Shown: positions 25,790 through 39,240 of the stretch, piece after piece
Numbering within the stretch: position 1 is the first letter of the stretch
Layout of the letters: the number at the start of each line of letters is the position of its first letter
Translations under genes and position numbers: made by a program
DNA from: Euglena gracilis
Lineage: Eukaryota > Euglenida > Euglenophyceae > Euglenales
NCBI GenBank assembly: GCA_039621445.1
Contig: CP154954.1
Coordinates: 16,200,140 to 16,264,139, forward strand
Length of the DNA stretch: 64,000 nt
Direction of reading: 5' to 3'
Notes under the pieces: generated by a model
Databases searched by the model: none
What the model was told of the DNA's origin: nothing
What the model saw: only the letters and a program-made list of their open reading frames with translations

Positions 25790-26210
25790 GACCTATCTTT
25801 ATAGGGACCTGTCACCTCCCTCCGTACTCACTGATTTGACAGGTGACAATTTCTCGAAAATTGATATTTACCGGGCACATTGTAGATTTATTGAATATGT
25901 TAAGAATTTTCATCTGTACACAAGGATTTTATACAAGGATATACAAGAAACAAATTGGGAGTTACTGAAGGAGCCCAATTGCCTGAGAGCATTGGACATT
26001 CACAGGTTGCCCCACTCTCCTCGTTTGTTTCAGGGTCTGCTCTTGCTTTTGGATTGTCCCATCCCTGATTGCCAGCAGAAGTCGGCAACCGCTGCTACAG
26101 GATGGTTGCTGCCATGGAGTCTTATCCTTCCGCTGAGCCATGTCGCACCCACAATCTTTATATTGGGTGTATCTAGGGCAGCTCTCAACACGTGCAATAC
26201 ATTTTAGTTA
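25790..26210. repeat. Possible tRNA-derived SINE or conserved frame
   Basis: Two readings compete. On the minus strand, from about 26150 leftward, the sequence gggtgcgac followed by ATGGCTCAGCGG resembles a tRNA A box, and a weak B-box-like gcggttgccgac follows about 50 bp on, as in a tRNA-headed SINE. On the plus strand, 25770-26207 is an open frame with a protein-like stretch (for example RLPHSPRLFQGLLLLLDCP). The right arm copy is at 29534-29899. I favour a repeat because no exon partners are visible. Confidence 0.35.
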
Positions 26211-26839
26211 TGGTGAGGGCGCCAACTCCCCATTGTAGCCCTGATCTATGAAGCTCCCCACCTCGGTGAGGGGTCTCTGAATATTTTTTGTAGTTGCAAA
26301 ACCTCAATTAGCTGATTTTTTTTGCAGTTTTTATGAAATGAATGAATGAATGCTGTTTTGACCAGTTTCTCTCCGCAAAAAAATATCACGGATTTTCCCA
26401 TTTCTGCCTGGATGGTTGTTTGTTTGTCAATACGTGTGTCTGAGTGTCTGTATCTGTCTTTTGGACGTCTTCAGGGAAAAAAGCGTGCAAAAGTGTGCTA
26501 AACAGAAGAAAATTTGCAAGTGAATGGAAGGGTACTGCTTTCCACTGCAGAAAAAGGGCAATTGACCACGCCAGGACCTCACCAGCAGGTGGGGCCCTGG
26601 TTTAATGGTCCTCAGGTTGGGGTTTGGTTTGAGCTAGTGTTTGGGTTACGTTCAGGATTGTCGGTCGATGCCACATTTAATCCTATCTAATCCATGGCAT
26701 AATCATTCTTGCCCTGCTTCATAAAGCAGCAGGCAAGTCGAATCTGGGCAGCTGAAAGGGCGGTTTGGAAAATCAGATTCCTTGTTAAATCAGGGATTTC
26801 TTGAAGATTGGACCCGGGGGGGGGGGCACTCAGGGGGAA

Positions 26840-27262
26840 GTTCCACAGAAAAGGTTTGTCAAATAGGAGTAATGTGCGGTGTGAGTGCGTGTGCAATTTT
26901 TTGTCGGCTTATAATGGGCCCTGGGGCATCATTTCTCGGCCTTTTTACCTGTTCCCCGAGTGTTAACGACCCAAGGCATCGTTTTGCTTGGTAAATGGTT
27001 GGGGAGCGATGGCAAAGGTTGGCTGTTTCAAAGGGAAAATGGGCCCCGAGCCCGCCAATGCTTTTTCAGGGTCGCTCTTTTGTGTGACCGAACCTGAAAG
27101 AAACCAGCAGCATCGACCTCCCACACCTCCCCCTCGATCGAACGTTTGTGATTTTTGCCCGCAGTATCGAAAATTCCACAGAAAATATTTATCAAACGGG
27201 AGTAATGTTCGTGTGCGTGTGTGTGCAATCTTTTTCGGCTTGTAATGGGCCCTGGGGCGTCA
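26840..27262 (+). repeat. Direct repeat of about 325-bp spacing at the arm's inner end
   Basis: Segment 26840-26935 (tttgtcaaataggagtaatg ... gggccctggggcatcat) recurs diverged at 27170-27262. The first lies in the arm; the second straddles the inner breakpoint and lies in the spacer. Repeats at the edge may have helped the rearrangement. Confidence 0.6.
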
Positions 27263-28623
27263 TCCCTTGGCCTTTTTGGGGGCGGGTTTGTTGTTATTTT
27301 GTTTTTGGCTCGAACTCAAAGTGAGAGATGGCGTGAAGTGGTGCACCCACAGTACCCCCCCCCCCTCCACACCCCCCCACACCTCACCCCCCCCCCCTGC
27401 TGCCACCCCACACACACCCCTTCGCTGCCACCCCCCCCCCTGTCACCCCACACTTGGACCTCATTGAATGCCAAGTTTTTGGCGTACAATTCACTTTTTG
27501 TGGGCACCTTTTTTGGCGTCATTTTTTGACACCGGCCTCGTCTGGGGGAGGGGATGCCCCCCCCAGAACAAAAATGGCATCACTACTCTGTGCAAGGTGA
27601 GGCTCAAATGTCTTTTTGCGTTCCTTTTTTTTTTGAGATCTTCCCGTTCATTTCCATGTGTCGTGCCATGCTCTGGCAAATTGGTCACCTGAGCCTCCGC
27701 GGAGCCTCTGAGGAGCCGCTGTGGAGGCTGGTTGTTTGGAGCCTTTGCGGAGCCTCTGTGGAGACTGGTTACCCAGATCCTCCACGGAGCCTCCACGGGG
27801 GCTCCGCGGAGGCAACCCAAAAAAAATGCAGGATTCAGATTTTGTTGTCGAGCCATCCCTTACTCGAACTGTCTAACCCTAACCCAAACGTTTATTGAAA
27901 CATTAGAATCACAATTGCACAAACGGTGCCTGTGAAGACTTGTAAAGACAATTGCCCGAACCAGTTGATACCACAAAGCTTGCACATCCGCAATTCTGCT
28001 AGCAATCCACTGAAAATTATTGTTTTTCATGGCATATGGCATGAGAAAGAAGAAACAAAGTCCTGAGTGTACTGATTGGGAACGTCCACGCTTTGCCATC
28101 CAGCGGGGACACAGCGATGTTGGTGATGCTGCACGAAGTCCGCCAGGACTGATTGCACTGGGCGCCTGGCCACCAGCGGGACGCAGCACAGCACCCTCTC
28201 CACGGAAGGGCACTTTTGGTACTCCGGGATGGCCACCAGGGTCGTCTGCACGATGGCCACGATGGCTATGGCGGTGCAGTCCTGGGTGCGGACAGGTTCA
28301 TAAGGGGTGGAGCGCATCTGGTGCTTCCTGAAGTTGTCGTACCACAGCACACAGACTTTCCCCGCCCTCTGCTGCCGCAGTTCCACCCGACACCCGTCCA
28401 CTCGCTCCTCGTGACGACTGATTTCAGTCGGGTTCAGTCAGGTGGATGCCGCCGGGACTCAGGTGTCTGCTGAATGACTCCTTCATCTGCATTGGACGTC
28501 CTCAGGGGCCACGATGGGCTGTTGCGCCATACAGGTTGCCAACACAAAAAACGTACCCGCCAAAAAGCAAATTCCCCTTTCCATTTTGAATGGGCCCAGG
28601 GGCGTCATGCTCGAACTCAAAGT
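27119..28623. other. 1.5-kb spacer between the inverted arms
   Basis: Single-copy spacer holding C-rich low-complexity DNA (about 27350-27450), a cluster of ggagcctccgcggagcctc repeats (27690-27815), and a gene B paralogue fragment on the minus strand. Near 28590-28623, tgggcccaggggcgtcat ... ctcgaactcaaagtg repeats, in direct orientation and shortened, the sequence at 27245-27325. Confidence 0.7.
28027..28401 (-). pseudogene. Diverged fragment of a gene B paralogue
   Basis: The 124-codon frame aligns with gene B exon 1 from its middle to its end. VCVLWYDNFRKHQM matches SCVLWFDNFWKRAM, then RTQDC matches RTHDC and AIPEYQKCPSVERVL matches AIPEYLGYPSLEQLL. The last aligned piece is VDVP against LSVP near 28090. 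Identity is low enough to imply a separate lineage, not the arm copies. It lacks everything before the D-N-F region and everything after exon 1, and no hairpin motif is next to it. A relic of another related element is the simplest view. Conservation of the D-N-F core supports this motif being functional in the family. Confidence 0.75.
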
Positions 28624-29533
28624 GGTCGATGCTGCTGGTTTCTTTCAGGTTCAATCACACAAAAGAGCGACCCTGAAAAAGCATTGGCGGGCTCGGGGCC
28701 CATTTTCCCTTTGAAACAGCCAACCTTTGCCATCGCTCCCCAACCATTTACCAAGCAAAACGATGCCTTGGGTCGTTAACACTCGGGGAACAGGCAAAAA
28801 GGCCGAGAAATGATGCCCCAGGGCCCATTATAAGCCAACAAAAAAATTGCACACGCACTCACACCGCACATTACTCCTCTTTGACAAACCTTTTCTGTGG
28901 AATTTCCCCCTGAGTGCCCCCCCCTGGGTCCAATCTTCAAGAAATCCCTGATTTAACAAGGAATCTGAATTTCCAAACCGCCCTTTCAGCTGTCCAGATT
29001 CGACTTGCCTGCTGCTTTATGGATCAGGGCAAGGATGATTATGCCATGGATTAGATAGGATTAAATGTGGCATCCACCGACAATCCTGAACGTAACCCAA
29101 ACCCTAGCTCAAACCAAACCCCAACCTGAGGACCCTTAAACCAGGGCCCCACCTGCTGGTGAGGTCCTGGCGTGGTCAATTGCCCTTTTTCTGCAGTGGA
29201 AAGCAGTACCCTTCCATTCACTTGCAAATTTTCTTCTGTTTAGCACACTTTTGCACGCTTTTTTCCCTGAAGACGTCCAAAAGACAGATACAGACACTCA
29301 GACACACACATTGACAAATAAACAAACATCCAGGCAGAGATGGGAAAATCCGTGATATTTTTTGCGGAGAGAAACTGGTCAAAACAGCATTCATTCATTC
29401 ATTTCATAAAAACTGCAAAAAAAAATCAGCTAATTGAGGTTTTGCAACTACAAAAAATATTCAGAGTCCCCTCACAGAGGTGGGGAGCTTCATAGATCAG
29501 GGCTACAATGGGGAGTTGGCGCCCTCACCATAA

Positions 29534-29899
29534 CTAAAATGTATTGCACGTGTTGAGAGCTGCCCTAGATTCACCCAATATAAAGATTGTGGGTGCGACA
29601 TGGCTCAGCGGAAGGATAAGACTCCATGGCAGCAACCATCCTGTAGCAGCGGTTGCCGACTTCTGCTGGCAATCAGGGATGGGACAATCCAAAAGCAAGA
29701 GCAGACCCTGAAACAAACGAGGAGAGTGGGGCAACCTGTGAATGTCCAATGCTCTCAGGCAATTGGGCTCCTTCAGTAACTCCCAATTTGTTTCTTGTAT
29801 ATCCTTGTATAAAATCCTTGTATACAGATGAAAAATCTTAACATATTCAATAAATCTACAGTGTGCCAGGTAAATTATCAATTTTCGGGAAACTGTCAC
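29534..29899 (-). repeat. Right-arm copy of the possible SINE / conserved frame
   Basis: Inverted counterpart of 25790-26210. On the + strand from about 29588 the gggtgcgacatggctcagcg A-box-like start is readable. Differences from the left copy are few, so frame conservation is not informative. Confidence 0.35.
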
Positions 29900-32800
29900 C
29901 TGTCAAATCAGTGAGTACAGAGGGAGGTGACAGGTCCCTATAAAGATAGGTCAAGGGTGCAGTGCTAGTCCGGGTAGCCAACACAAAAATTCGAAAATGT
30001 GGTTTTTCCACACATTTGCGATCAGCAGCCACAGAAATGCAAGCATTTTTTTTCGACTCGGGAAGTGTGATTTTTCAACAAGAATGTGAAAAATCTCAAA
30101 AAATATAGGTACAGGTCTGCCCGCCCCATCCCATAACCCCCCCACTTATACCCCCCCCATTGGGCCCAACTACCAAACCATGACTTATAACCACCCCCAG
30201 AGGGAAAAATGAAGCAGCAACAGGCCGCCGGTCTGGAAAGCCCAAAATGATTGTTTGGGGAAATTTTTTTGATTTTTCCCCAAAAAATGGCCGAAAACGG
30301 CAGAATTGGAAGCCTGCCATGCTGTTTTGTGCCATAAATCAGCCACATCTTGGGGTTTGGCGGGAAGATATCGGGAAATCAAAAAACCATTAGATAGGGC
30401 ATTCCACGGGCTTCAATTTAGGTCTCTGGACATTTCCTCTGATTTCGCTTCATTTCCGAGATATTTTGGAAACATCGATTTTTTGGCCCCGAAAAAAGCC
30501 CAAAATGGCCCAGAAATGGGCCGAAATTGGCTGAAAAAATTGCCGTAACTCTACGGCTACACGAAGAGTTGGGGGGAAAAAGAAAAAAACACGGTTGGAT
30601 AGGGCATTCCAAGGGCTTCATTTTTACTCTGCGGACATTTTCTTTGATTTTGCTTCATTGTCGAGATAATTTGGAAAAATCGATTTTTGACCCCAAAAAA
30701 AAACGGCCCCAAAAAAACACCCAAAATGGCCATTTTGGGCCGCAAAGCGTGCCGGAACACGGGCCAGGCGTGTCGGCGGCCAAAACGGTGAAGGGGGGGG
30801 CGATGGAGGGCCTCCGGGGGACATTTCGTCAGACCGCATTTCCGGAAATAATGTACGCTTCCTCGAGATATTTTCGAAAAATCGAATTTTTGACCGACGG
30901 GTGACCCATTTTTGGACCCTGGCGAAATGGCAGAGTCGGAAGGGGGGGCAGGGCGGGCCAATCCTACCCAGTTTGGACCCCTTCGCGGCTGAATAACTTG
31001 GGCTTGGCGGGGAGTTGGGGGTCAAACGGAGGTGATTTGGAAACTAGAAATCCAGTCGCGACTGAAAAAAAAATTCCGGGAACGGAGCTGGGATCATGGT
31101 GATAATCCGCCGGTTCCTGAGGTGGCCCCAACCCGGGGGGGGGGAGGGTGGGGGCGGTTCGAACCCCCCCCCATTTCCCCAGGGGTAAGCTTCGCTCTTA
31201 CCCATAAAGGGATAAGAGCTCAGCGACTCCCCCCTATCACCTTCCTCATGAGTGCCGAGCTTCCCATACAACCCTGGGGCCGGGCTGGGCCGCCCTGGCT
31301 GCCACAAGCCTCAAACGTCTGCTGCAGCATGGCACCATCAGACACATGAAGAGCTCAGCACAAAACCTGGTTTACAAGGTAGGTGGCAGGTTCCTTTGAA
31401 GGCGGTTCAGGGTTGGCACAGGGGACGTTTTCCCGGGTATGTGCGATGATGGCCCCGCACATTCCACAGAACCAGCCCAAATCCCATCTCAGAGTTGCGC
31501 CTGGTGGATTGGTGCTTTGTCGGGCAATTGCGACTGCTTAATCCAGGTTGCACCGCTGCGGGATTGCAGAAATATGGTTTGGCATCGAGTGATACAGATA
31601 CAGATGCAGAGACATAAAAATTGCCGAAATGGATCGCGTTTGGGCGTATTTTATTGGCCTTCTCACAAGTGAAATCTTGGTGAAATTGGTGACCCCATCC
31701 ACTGCGAACACTCCACTTGAAAGAAAAAAAACAGGCCCTGATTTTAACCCCATTGAGCACGCGCACCAGTTGCAGGTCGGACGTTGTGCAGTCAGAGTGT
31801 TTTCTAACCGCGAGCAAGAATTGGCAGGTTGATGTGCTTGTAGGGATTTGATGGGTTTCTTTCGAGGGAGCTGGGGGTAAACCCTGGGGTTTGGCATGAC
31901 CTCACTTTGAGGTGGTGCTACTCAGTTCTAAGCAGTCGCAAATGCCTGTCCAAGTGCTCCACCGGTACTCGCAACTCTGAGGTTCTTCAGCATGGTTCTG
32001 TGGAGTGTGGGGTGCCATTCTTTTTTCCCATTTCTTTTTTCAGGGGATGAAAATTCTTTGTGGACGTGGGTATGAGAATTTATGGGCACGCTGGAGATAA
32101 CCACACAGCTTGTCTTCCACATTTTTTTAAAAAATTTTCTATCCCCTTTTTTCAGAGCGTTCTGGTCTCCGAATATGATTTGCGACTTTGGCCGACACCA
32201 CCCATCCTTTTTAAGGCCATTTTTTTGCTCATCCAATCTTTTCTTCAACCCCAAATTCCCACCTCTGGTATGAATTTTTGCGAAAGTGCACCCCACTCCC
32301 AAGCACAATAAAGCCACGATAGATGCTTAAGATGATGTGGGACTTTTTTTGCAAGTGACCAGAGCTTTGAGGTCAAAAGGCTGGGTGTCCACCAACCTGG
32401 TGCACCAGGAGGCTTTCGGACGCAAAAACACGATTCCAAATAATTGGTCAAAATGCTGATAATTGTGGGACCCCCCCCTCAAGGACCAGTGAAAAATACA
32501 CTCGATAGTCTAAACTTAGCACTTAACAGGTAACCTCCCCCTCTTGTCCAAGACAAGCCAAGTGTTCAAGGAAAGTGCCCTTGACAGGGGGGGTCTCAAC
32601 AACCGCTGTTTCAACGGCACGATACCATGGTAATGTTTTTCTCACTGCGGTTTGATCACCCAACAACCATGGCCTCCACAAGAGGAAGATGATTGCGCAG
32701 GCTGTTGGTCCTTGGACTCAATCACGAGGTCGCTTGGACCACGTATTGAGGGCCACCGCAAGGGTCCCTGAGCGGTTAGCAAACGAGGAAGAGCCATTGG

Positions 32801-33363
32801 CACTTAATTCTGGCGGGGATACAAAAAAAGGCAGTTTCCTTGACATGAGGCGGTGCTGTGGTCCTCAATGTGTAACAGGGATGTGCAGTTCTGGCAGACA
32901 AAACCCAATTCATTGGGTGACAAAAATCCTATGAATCAGTAAATTAAAGGAACACAGATTGAAATGGTGATTCAGGAAATGAATCCATTCCTTCTTTTAA
33001 CAATGCCTCCGTTACTCTGCAAGTAGTTTGAAAACCCTCCGGTATATGGCCCAAGGACCTTCAAAAGAGTACGGATTGTGCACCGTATGGTAGGCTGGCT
33101 TACTTCCGGGTGACACAGGGGGAGGCAGGCTGGGACCCATCTGAGGGGGATCAGGGGCAGGCAGACCCTGACTGCGGCATCAGTTCCCCATCTTTCAGAG
33201 CATCTGCCTGGCCGCCACGTACGTGATGCAACAGGGGTGCGTGGGAGAGGACCACGTCAGTTGCAGCTACAGCAATGCTGTGCTCTGCCCGAGATCCAAT
33301 CCCATCCATACAGTTGCCTAGCAAATTGGTGCTTACACCCAGTCATGCCACAGGTGTTTGGTG

Positions 33364-33670
33364 CATGCTTGTGCTTACCGACCAGGGGGGGAGGGTGGGT
33401 GGGTGCTATAGAGTGCCTGCCCCTAGCAGGCACACCCCCCAGGGGGGGGTAGGGGTCTGGGGGGCCCAGAAAATCTTCATTGAAAATGGCCTTTCCCAGG
33501 CCCCCAGCGCCTTCGGCGCCGGGGTCAGAGGGGGGTTGCCTGCTATGGGCAAGCACCCCCCAAAATCCTAACCCCCCCTGGGGGGGGGTCGGATCGGGTG
33601 CCATGGGGTGCCTGCCCCTAGCACCCACCCACTCCCCCGTGGGGTAGGCACCCGACTAAGCACAAGCCTG
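33364..33670. mobile_element. MITE, CAGGCTTGTGCTTA family (right arm)
   Basis: Counterpart of 22064-22375, with target duplication gtttggtg on both sides (33356-33363 and 33671-33678). Confidence 0.87.
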
Positions 33671-35520
33671 GTTTGGTGGGGTTCTCCCTGGGCAGGTACA
33701 AAGGGTAAACCACCAGATTTGGGACAAAAATCCAAAGGCCATGCCCCCAAAAAGAAACCAGACAAAGAGGCCAAGAGAAGGGATGAGGGTTCAAAAAAAA
33801 GGCAGTCAGGAGGGGAGGCAGGAATAAGCAACCTTGCATGTCTCCATGTCCGACCACATGAAGCAGGGATCGGCGGGCGAGTGGAGCCGATGGGAACGCA
33901 GCGCAGTCAGCCTGGGTGCCCTCGGAGGGGGCCCATTCAGCGAATTTCTTGAGAACCCCCTCTGGCAGGGTCCAAACGGCTGGCTGGAAAAAAATGCTGG
34001 CTGGACCCCCTCATTACTTTGTTTTACTTTATTACCACTCCCCCCCCCCGGGGAGGGGGGTCGAGTGGTAACCGGCTGGCTGACTGGCTGGCTGGCTGGC
34101 TGGCTGACCGGCCAGCTAAACCGGACGCCCCCCCCCCAGGATAGGGTGGGGTCCAGCTTAAGAAATTCCCTGCGCCCATTGCGGCGGGCAGCAGTCCAGC
34201 ACCCCAGGGTGTGTCGGCTCTGGGGAGGGGAGGGAGCTGGCAGTCCTGTCCTCCGAAGGCAGCAAGGCTGCTAACCCCCAACGCACAGAAATGTTCCAGG
34301 AATGTGCGTTGACACAGAGGGGGGTTGTCAAGGGCACTTGTGTCAGACAAGGGGACGGTCCTTAGGGATGGGCCAGTCGAGAGCTCTTGGAATTTTCGGG
34401 AAAGGCTTTCACCACACCGATTCTGGGTTCCCTGGCACCGCGGTGAACTTGAAACAAAATCAAAGTCCATTTTGAGCAAGAATGGCTTTGGGGAGGGTGC
34501 AAGTGGTTCGGACGCTCTTGTCTGAACGGCGGCAAGAATGCTTTCATATTCTATGCTTTCCAGGGGAACGCGGTTCCTACCACAGAAATATTTCACAGGA
34601 TTTTCTCTGTACAACAGGTTTTTGCGACTCTTAAATTGTGAACTTGTGATACCCACCACACAATTTTTTACCGACCCCCGGGGGGGAGGGGGGGTCACTC
34701 CACTTTTTTAAAAACCAGTCAGCCACTCTCTTTCGGAAAACCAGCCAGTCACTATCTATGACTGTCTATCTATGACTGCTGACTGTGTGCTGAATACTCT
34801 TGTCTGTGTGCTGCAGACCGTATGAACGTGCTCTGCTTCACACTCCCAGGGATGAGGTTTGAAAAAGCAGGGGGAGGGTTGGACCGTCCCTGCGTTAACA
34901 AGAGAGCCCGAAGCCATATTCTCCGTGTTTTTGAACTCCCCACTGGAGATCCAGGACAAATGTGCAATACCTACTGGTATCCCAACTCCAGGTTTAGGGT
35001 TAGGGTTTTGGGTTATTGGTTCGGGATGGGGTCAGTGTCAGGGTTAGGAAGGTTAGGGTTAGGATTCATCCCATAAAGACTAAAATTCGACAAAAATTAG
35101 GCCTAATTCAGCTAAATTTAGAGCCAATTTGGCCAAATTTAGCGTTGGCCCTCTTCTGAACAACAATTGCAACTCTAACCCCTATTCCTAAAATGACAGA
35201 GATTTCGATAAGCCATCGAAATCCCCCGTCCGTTTGCGGAAAGTGGACAGTACCAAAGGAATCCAGACAAGCACGCCAAAGTCCTCGGAGGAACTAAATC
35301 GTCGTGACGGAGCCGCGGCAGACTGTCCGTGGCTGGTGTGGCGCCAAAGCCCTGGTTGTCTCTGAAATGTTTGAGGGACGGCAGCGGAGGAGATTCGGTG
35401 TGAATAGATGTCTTGTTTGTTTTCACCAGGGGTCAGTGGAAATGGATTCCCTCATTTTGTCAGCCCCTTTTTCAACCCCTGGGGCGGGGGGGGCCTGAGC
35501 TGAGCTGAGGCACTCAGAAG

Positions 35521-35804
35521 AAGGGCTCTTGCAAATCTCCGCCGTCCCAGCACACTCAGTGAAAAATATACAGGAAAATGGCAAGAAATTTTGGCATTTT
35601 CAGTGAGAACAGCTCGATCGATCGGGTTGATTCCTGGCACCCTTGGACCATCGTCCATCCACCCAAATCATCAAAAACTTTTTTTTGGACTTTTTAATTT
35701 TGGCCCCATTCAAGTCCCACCCGGCCCTTAGCCGGTTTGGCCGAAAGGGGGGCGGTCCTTAAGGAAATAAAAAAAAAACTTTCCTGTCCCTGAGGACCGC
35801 CCTG
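35521..35804. mobile_element. MITE, CAGGGCGGTCC family (right arm)
   Basis: Inverted counterpart of 19889-20215 with small internal differences. Flanks ctcagaag (35513-35520) and ccagaag (35805-35811) are the decayed target duplication. Confidence 0.7.
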
Positions 35805-36261
35805 CCAGAAGAAGCTGCGGCGGGTTGCCTTTCTTCTGAATTGTTGTAACTAGGGGAACTCCTTTGGGGGAGCTCCTTTCGACCCAAGTGTTAGTGCTTG
35901 TGGGGAAGTGTGATGTCAGACTGTGTTGCGGTTTCGCCACACTGGCAGGTGGGGTATCATCAGGGTCGATGACCCTGCAACCGTCGTCCCTAATCACTCT
36001 TGTCTGTGGTGCTGACCGTTATCTACGCGCTCTGCTTCACCCTCCGAGGGGGAGGGCTGAAAAAATGAGCCAAAAAAAAAGGCAACCCAGGGCAGAAAAA
36101 TGGCTCCACAACTAGGACACCCTCCGGACACCACCTTTTGGGAAGGCTAAAAGTTGCAGTCGCAAAAATTTGCAATTCAGGCCAACTCAGAAGAAAAAAT
36201 GATCTCTAGCATCGTTGGGGCATTGCGGCGTCGGCAAAATAAAATGCCACAAGAAAGGGGT

Positions 36262-36680
36262 ATATTTTTTTGTGTTTGTTTTTTCAAAAAATATTTTGGT
36301 TTTTTAACCTTTTTTTTTCGGACCATGTAAACTTTAATTTGATATTAAAAACTAAATATAAAAAAGAAAAAATTTTGTTGATTTTACTTTTAACCACTTT
36401 GAAAACAGATCCTTAAAAAAAGCCGTCCCGTTGTTGAGTGTCCAGAAACCCCCTTTGGTTTCAAACACCACAAACATCAAGAGAACAATAAAATCACTTT
36501 TTTTGAATTAAATTTTAAAAGCATAAATTTTTCGTTTTCTTGACAAGAAATCTTTTTCCCAAGAAAAAACTTTCAAAAATGAAAAGGGGTTTGAAAAAAG
36601 AAATTTTTTTCATTTTAATTTTTTTACAAAAAAAAAAAATGATTTTACAAAATTTTAGGAGGGTGAAATAAGGCCAAAAA
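36262..36680. other. AT-rich insertion found only in the right arm
   Basis: About 420 bp of strongly A/T-rich sequence lies between two points that are nearly adjacent in the left arm (near 19400-19410). Its composition is unlike its surroundings. It repeats a short cggaccatgtaaa also present at 36803. No terminal repeats or open frame were recognised. Confidence 0.55.
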
Positions 36681-39129
36681 AGGGGTATTGGCCATTTTTG
36701 GTGTTTTTGGCCTTTTGAATTTCAATTTGGCGGCTATGGACTTAAGCTGGGGTTGGATTAGTCAACCGATTCAAAAGCCAAACACATGCAAGTTGTGGCT
36801 CGGACCATGTAAATTCGAGTTGGCCTGCTGATATGGGCCCCCCAAAGGTCCAGAATGGAGGAAAGGACTGAAAGCCGTAGGGGGACTTGGGGAAACGACG
36901 AGGGGAAGAGGACCCCTTTGTTTGGATCGGTCGGGACTTGGGTGCAGTGCTGGGCACCACGCTGCCCTCTGACAGACACAGAATCCAACTCCTGCCAACA
37001 AAAAGCCGTCTTTCGTCCTAAGCGGGTGGTCAACGCACGAGGGGGGGGGTCCAGAAAACCCTTTGGTTTCATGGAGGGGACCCCACACTAACGAAGTGCG
37101 ATTATTCGGACCGTCGTGCAGCACTGAAACACATACCTGAATTCTTTGCAAAAAGCAGTTTCAGGCAAGCACCGAAAGTGTTTTAGAGTGGGGGACGCTT
37201 GCTTCCGCAGCCCCTCACTTTTGGCTGCAGCAGCTCAGAAGAACCAACCCATTTGTTGGCTTCAGAATCAGTGGGTCCTGCCAGCCAGCTGAAGCACCCT
37301 CACCTTTTGTCACCTTTTGTCATTTGAAAGTCAGTTGCAATGATGTCTTGAGGGATCCATGACCGGAAGCGTGGACGGCACAAGGACCAGGAACACCCTG
37401 TGATAGGTCAAACTTTTCGCCTATTTTGCATTCAAATTTTGAAGAAGTGCCTTTTTCCCAAAAAGTAAACAAACTTTCTAGCACAAGGTTTGTGGCTGCC
37501 CACAGCTGGACTTGGCTTTCTCAGTTTCTTCGAGCACATTGCAACTAAAATCTCAAAAAAATAAGACACTCCAAAATTAACCCCCCGAAAAATCCACCCG
37601 TGGTGCAGCTTTTCAGCAAACAAAAAAACTACCCTGCTCTCGGGATTTTCGGAAGCGCCTTCAAAAACGGTGAGAATTCCCCAAAATGGGCAACCATTTC
37701 TTTGACATATTTTCTTTTCTACACTTTTTGAATGCATTAAAATTGGCACCTTTTGAGGAAATTTTGGAAAAATTTGGCTCGAGGCCAAAAATTGTCCCTT
37801 TTTAGGCCTGATTTTGGACCTTCCGCAGGATGGTTTTTCAAACAAAAATTACAAAAAGTTGACTCCCAAAAATAAGCCCACCCCCCAGGGTTTAAAAACA
37901 ACGGACCCAACGTAGACCTTGGTCTTATTTGGGGGAACTGCTTCCAATTTGAATGCACCGGCACAAGCGATTCAAATGTTTCCACTGACAGTTGCGTGCC
38001 CACGCTTGCTATTTACGCCAGCAATGCCCCCTCCCACCAGGTGAGTGTGATGAGCCTGCAAGATGGAGAGTGGGGGCAGACCACAGGATTCGAACCTCCA
38101 GAAAGCATCCCAAACAGTGCGTCCCCCACTGGGGGGGGGGGTCCCGCTCAAGAGGCTGGAAAAGGTTCATACAGGCCGCTGGATCAACCCCCGGAAATAA
38201 GGTCTCCTGGTTGGAACATGGCCCGACTTGGGCTCGAACTGGACACCTCAAAAAAAAATAAAAGGCCTGGAAATCAGCAATTACACAAAAAATCGATTTT
38301 GATTCAAATTCTGAAGGAGGCAGTCGATTTTTTACCCATTTTACCCCTTTTTTCACCCATGCGTGCACCTTCGAAGGCAAAATACATTGCAGTCCAGCTG
38401 GCGTTCAGAGGGGATGGACAAGAATTAAAATTCTCTTCATGATGGGGCCAAGGGGGGGGGTCGCGAGGCTGGAACCCCCTTTGGTGCCAAAACCATGCAG
38501 CAGTTGCTCTGCAAACATCATAACAAAACCAGCAACCCCCCCCCTATGCGCTTGGTCAACATTGGATACAAGACTGGGTGTGGGGGCAAATTTGGAGGGC
38601 ACCCTCAAATGAAAAGACCAAAGGCCAGACGCCAGGAAGGGAGAAAAAAAAGAAAGAAAAGAAAAAAACCATTTTAAATTTTTATTTGCCTTCCATCGCC
38701 AACAACTGAGCGCATAATGAGGACCTTCTGGAGAACTCTGAGGCACAACTTACAACCCCCCCCCTCCCCTGCACAGACGTCCCTCTTTTGGGCCGACAGA
38801 AATACATACAGGTCCAATAACCAACCAAAGGACGATTCAGGCGGAATTCGGGTGGGGGAGAAAATTCCAGATGTGGGAATCCCAGAAAAATCAAAATGAA
38901 ACCTTCCCGGTTTTGGTTTTTTGGGTTTTTTTTTGCCCTCACGCCCGGAATGCTCAAATACTCCAACAGATACGTAAGGGACAACAATTGGAACAGTTGG
39001 ATGGAAGGGACAACGTTGGAACAGGGGATATTTGTTGGGAATTTTGCTCAAAAAGATGGAATTTTTGCACAGAAAACTGGTGGGAGGCGGTTGAGATGAA
39101 AAGTCATGGTTTGGGGGGTACCATAATCA

Positions 39130-39240
39130 TGTGGCCTGGGTGCGGTTCGGGCAGCTTCGGAGCCCCGCAGCTGCAGCCACAGGTCGGACTTACCGGGGAG
39201 CTGCTGCATGAGGCTGAACGGCGCGGCCATATGGTTTGGG
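39130..39240 (-). repeat. Dispersed coding-like 110-bp block (copy 3)
   Basis: Right-arm counterpart of 16818-16928, same frame on the minus strand. Confidence 0.55.

Noticed and set aside
27221-27529. Proline/histidine-rich frames in the spacer
   Set aside because: C-rich low complexity with no homology to the flanking copies and no exon signals.
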